Positions 5,836 to 6,485 of a stretch of 6,485 nt of DNA are shown here, piece after piece. The notes under the pieces were generated by a model that was given only the letters and a program-made list of their open reading frames with translations, searched no databases and was not told the origin of the DNA. The number at the start of each line of letters is the position of its first letter. Within the stretch, counting starts at the first letter, position 1. A program made the position numbers and the translations under genes. This DNA is from Planctomycetia bacterium. Its GTDB lineage: Bacteria > Planctomycetota > Phycisphaerae > Phycisphaerales > SM1A02. The DNA lies in NCBI GenBank assembly GCA_009936695.1, contig JAACEA010000312.1, forward strand, positions 1 to 6,485, read 5' to 3'.

Positions 5836-6485
5836 CCGCGGACCGGCGGTATCGAACCGCCGCCATGTCGCTGGTCGACCGGCAATTCGCCTTCGCCGGA
5901 CCCAAGGTGCTGGGGAAGTTCCTCGACGGACTTCTCGCCGCGTATCCCGAGATCGACCCGACTCGAAACTACCCGGTCTCCTGGTTCGTGTTTCGCGTGA
6001 CGGGCGTGGTCGCGCGCGACGACGATCTCGAGGCGCAGGTCGTGTCCGGGGTGGACCTTCTGGCGGATGCGGCCTCGCTGGCGAGCCGTCTCGCCTCGAG
6101 GCGGGGTCCGACGCGACATGATCCGGACACGGAGATCACCGCCACGGCGATCGCCGCCGAGTGGGGGGTGTCGCGCCGCACGCTGCAGCGGTGGCGGGAC
6201 GATGGTCTTCCGATGGTCCTCGCACGATTTCCGGACGGCGTCGCTCGCTCGGTCTGTCGCCGGGAGATCGTCGCCTGTTTCGCGGCGCGACACCACGACC
6301 GAGTGCGGCGGGCATCCCGGAAGGATCCCTCCCCGACGATCGAACCGGTGGTGGACGATTCCGGTCGACGGCCCTCGGCGGCGGATGCCGCGTGTTCCGA
6401 GGCGCTGCGTCGCCCGCGGCGGAATGCCGGAGGGCGTCGTCGTGTCGCGCGGCTGGTGGCCCGGGCGCGGTCGCGTCTGGTGCCC
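5832..6485 (+). CDS. Helix-turn-helix regulator, N-terminal part (possible sigma-70-type factor)
   Basis: This gene begins at ATG 5832, overlapping the mqnA stop as ATGA, and stays open for 218 codons to the right edge; ATG at codon 12 (5865) is an alternative start. Residues 12-60 form an apparently folded block with the phrases LVDRQFAF, PEIDPTRNYPVSWFVFRVTG. Residues 102-153 look like a MerR/excisionase-type helix-turn-helix: ITATAIAAEWGVSRRTLQRW (102-121), then a wing (LARFPDGVARSV) and a helix REIVACFAARHHDRV. After about 160 the chain is basic and low in complexity (RRPRR, GRRRVARL). The codon pattern is strongly coding in this frame. DNA binding is inferred from the helix-turn-helix. 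From memory, Phycisphaerae sigma-70 family factors carry a similar N-terminal block, but the sigma regions would lie beyond the window, so this is not established. A transcription regulator of another class is equally possible. Confidence 0.75.
   Translation, partial: MTADRRYRTAAMSLVDRQFAFAGPKVLGKFLDGLLAAYPEIDPTRNYPVSWFVFRVTGVVARDDDLEAQVVSGVDLLADAASLASRLASRRGPTRHDPDTEITATAIAAEWGVSRRTLQRWRDDGLPMVLARFPDGVARSVCRREIVACFAARHHDRVRRASRKDPSPTIEPVVDDSGRRPSAADAACSEALRRPRRNAGGRRRVARLVARARSRLVP

Overview
The window is about two-thirds GC and carries six protein-coding genes, two of them cut by the window edges. No RNA gene, CRISPR array, insertion sequence or phage gene was seen. A futalosine-pathway menaquinone gene (mqnA), a Rho factor that starts at its RNA-binding fold, starts without Shine-Dalgarno sites, and an N-terminal regulator segment resembling what I recall of Phycisphaerae sigma factors together suggest a Planctomycetota bacterium, perhaps of the Phycisphaerae. 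That assignment is an inference from gene character only.

Left half, all minus strand and read right to left: a DEAD-box RNA helicase (3557-2121), then pseudouridine-5'-phosphate glycosidase psuG (2124-1090), whose start codon overlaps the helicase stop as ATGA. A 322-base gap with palindromes and a hairpin follows, then transcription terminator rho (767 to beyond base 1). All three products act on RNA or on an RNA breakdown product.

Centre: a 116-base divergent intergenic region (3558-3673) separates the helicase from alanine racemase. It holds two back-to-back potential stem-loops, the second ending three bases before the alr start codon.

Right half, plus strand: alr (3674-4909, D-alanine for peptidoglycan), a 65-base gap with a -10-like hexamer placed as for a leaderless transcript, then mqnA (4975-5835, chorismate dehydratase, first step of the futalosine route to menaquinone). 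Overlapping its stop as ATGA is the 5' part of a gene with a helix-turn-helix domain that runs off the right edge.

I see no single new multi-gene system. The points most worth checking are the Rho whose RNA-binding fold lacks the usual aromatic motif, the roughly 29-residue insertion beside the catalytic glutamate loop of PsuG, the helicase-psuG coupling without a visible kinase gene, the hairpins against the alr start, the regulator coupled to mqnA, and a clear excess of GATC throughout.
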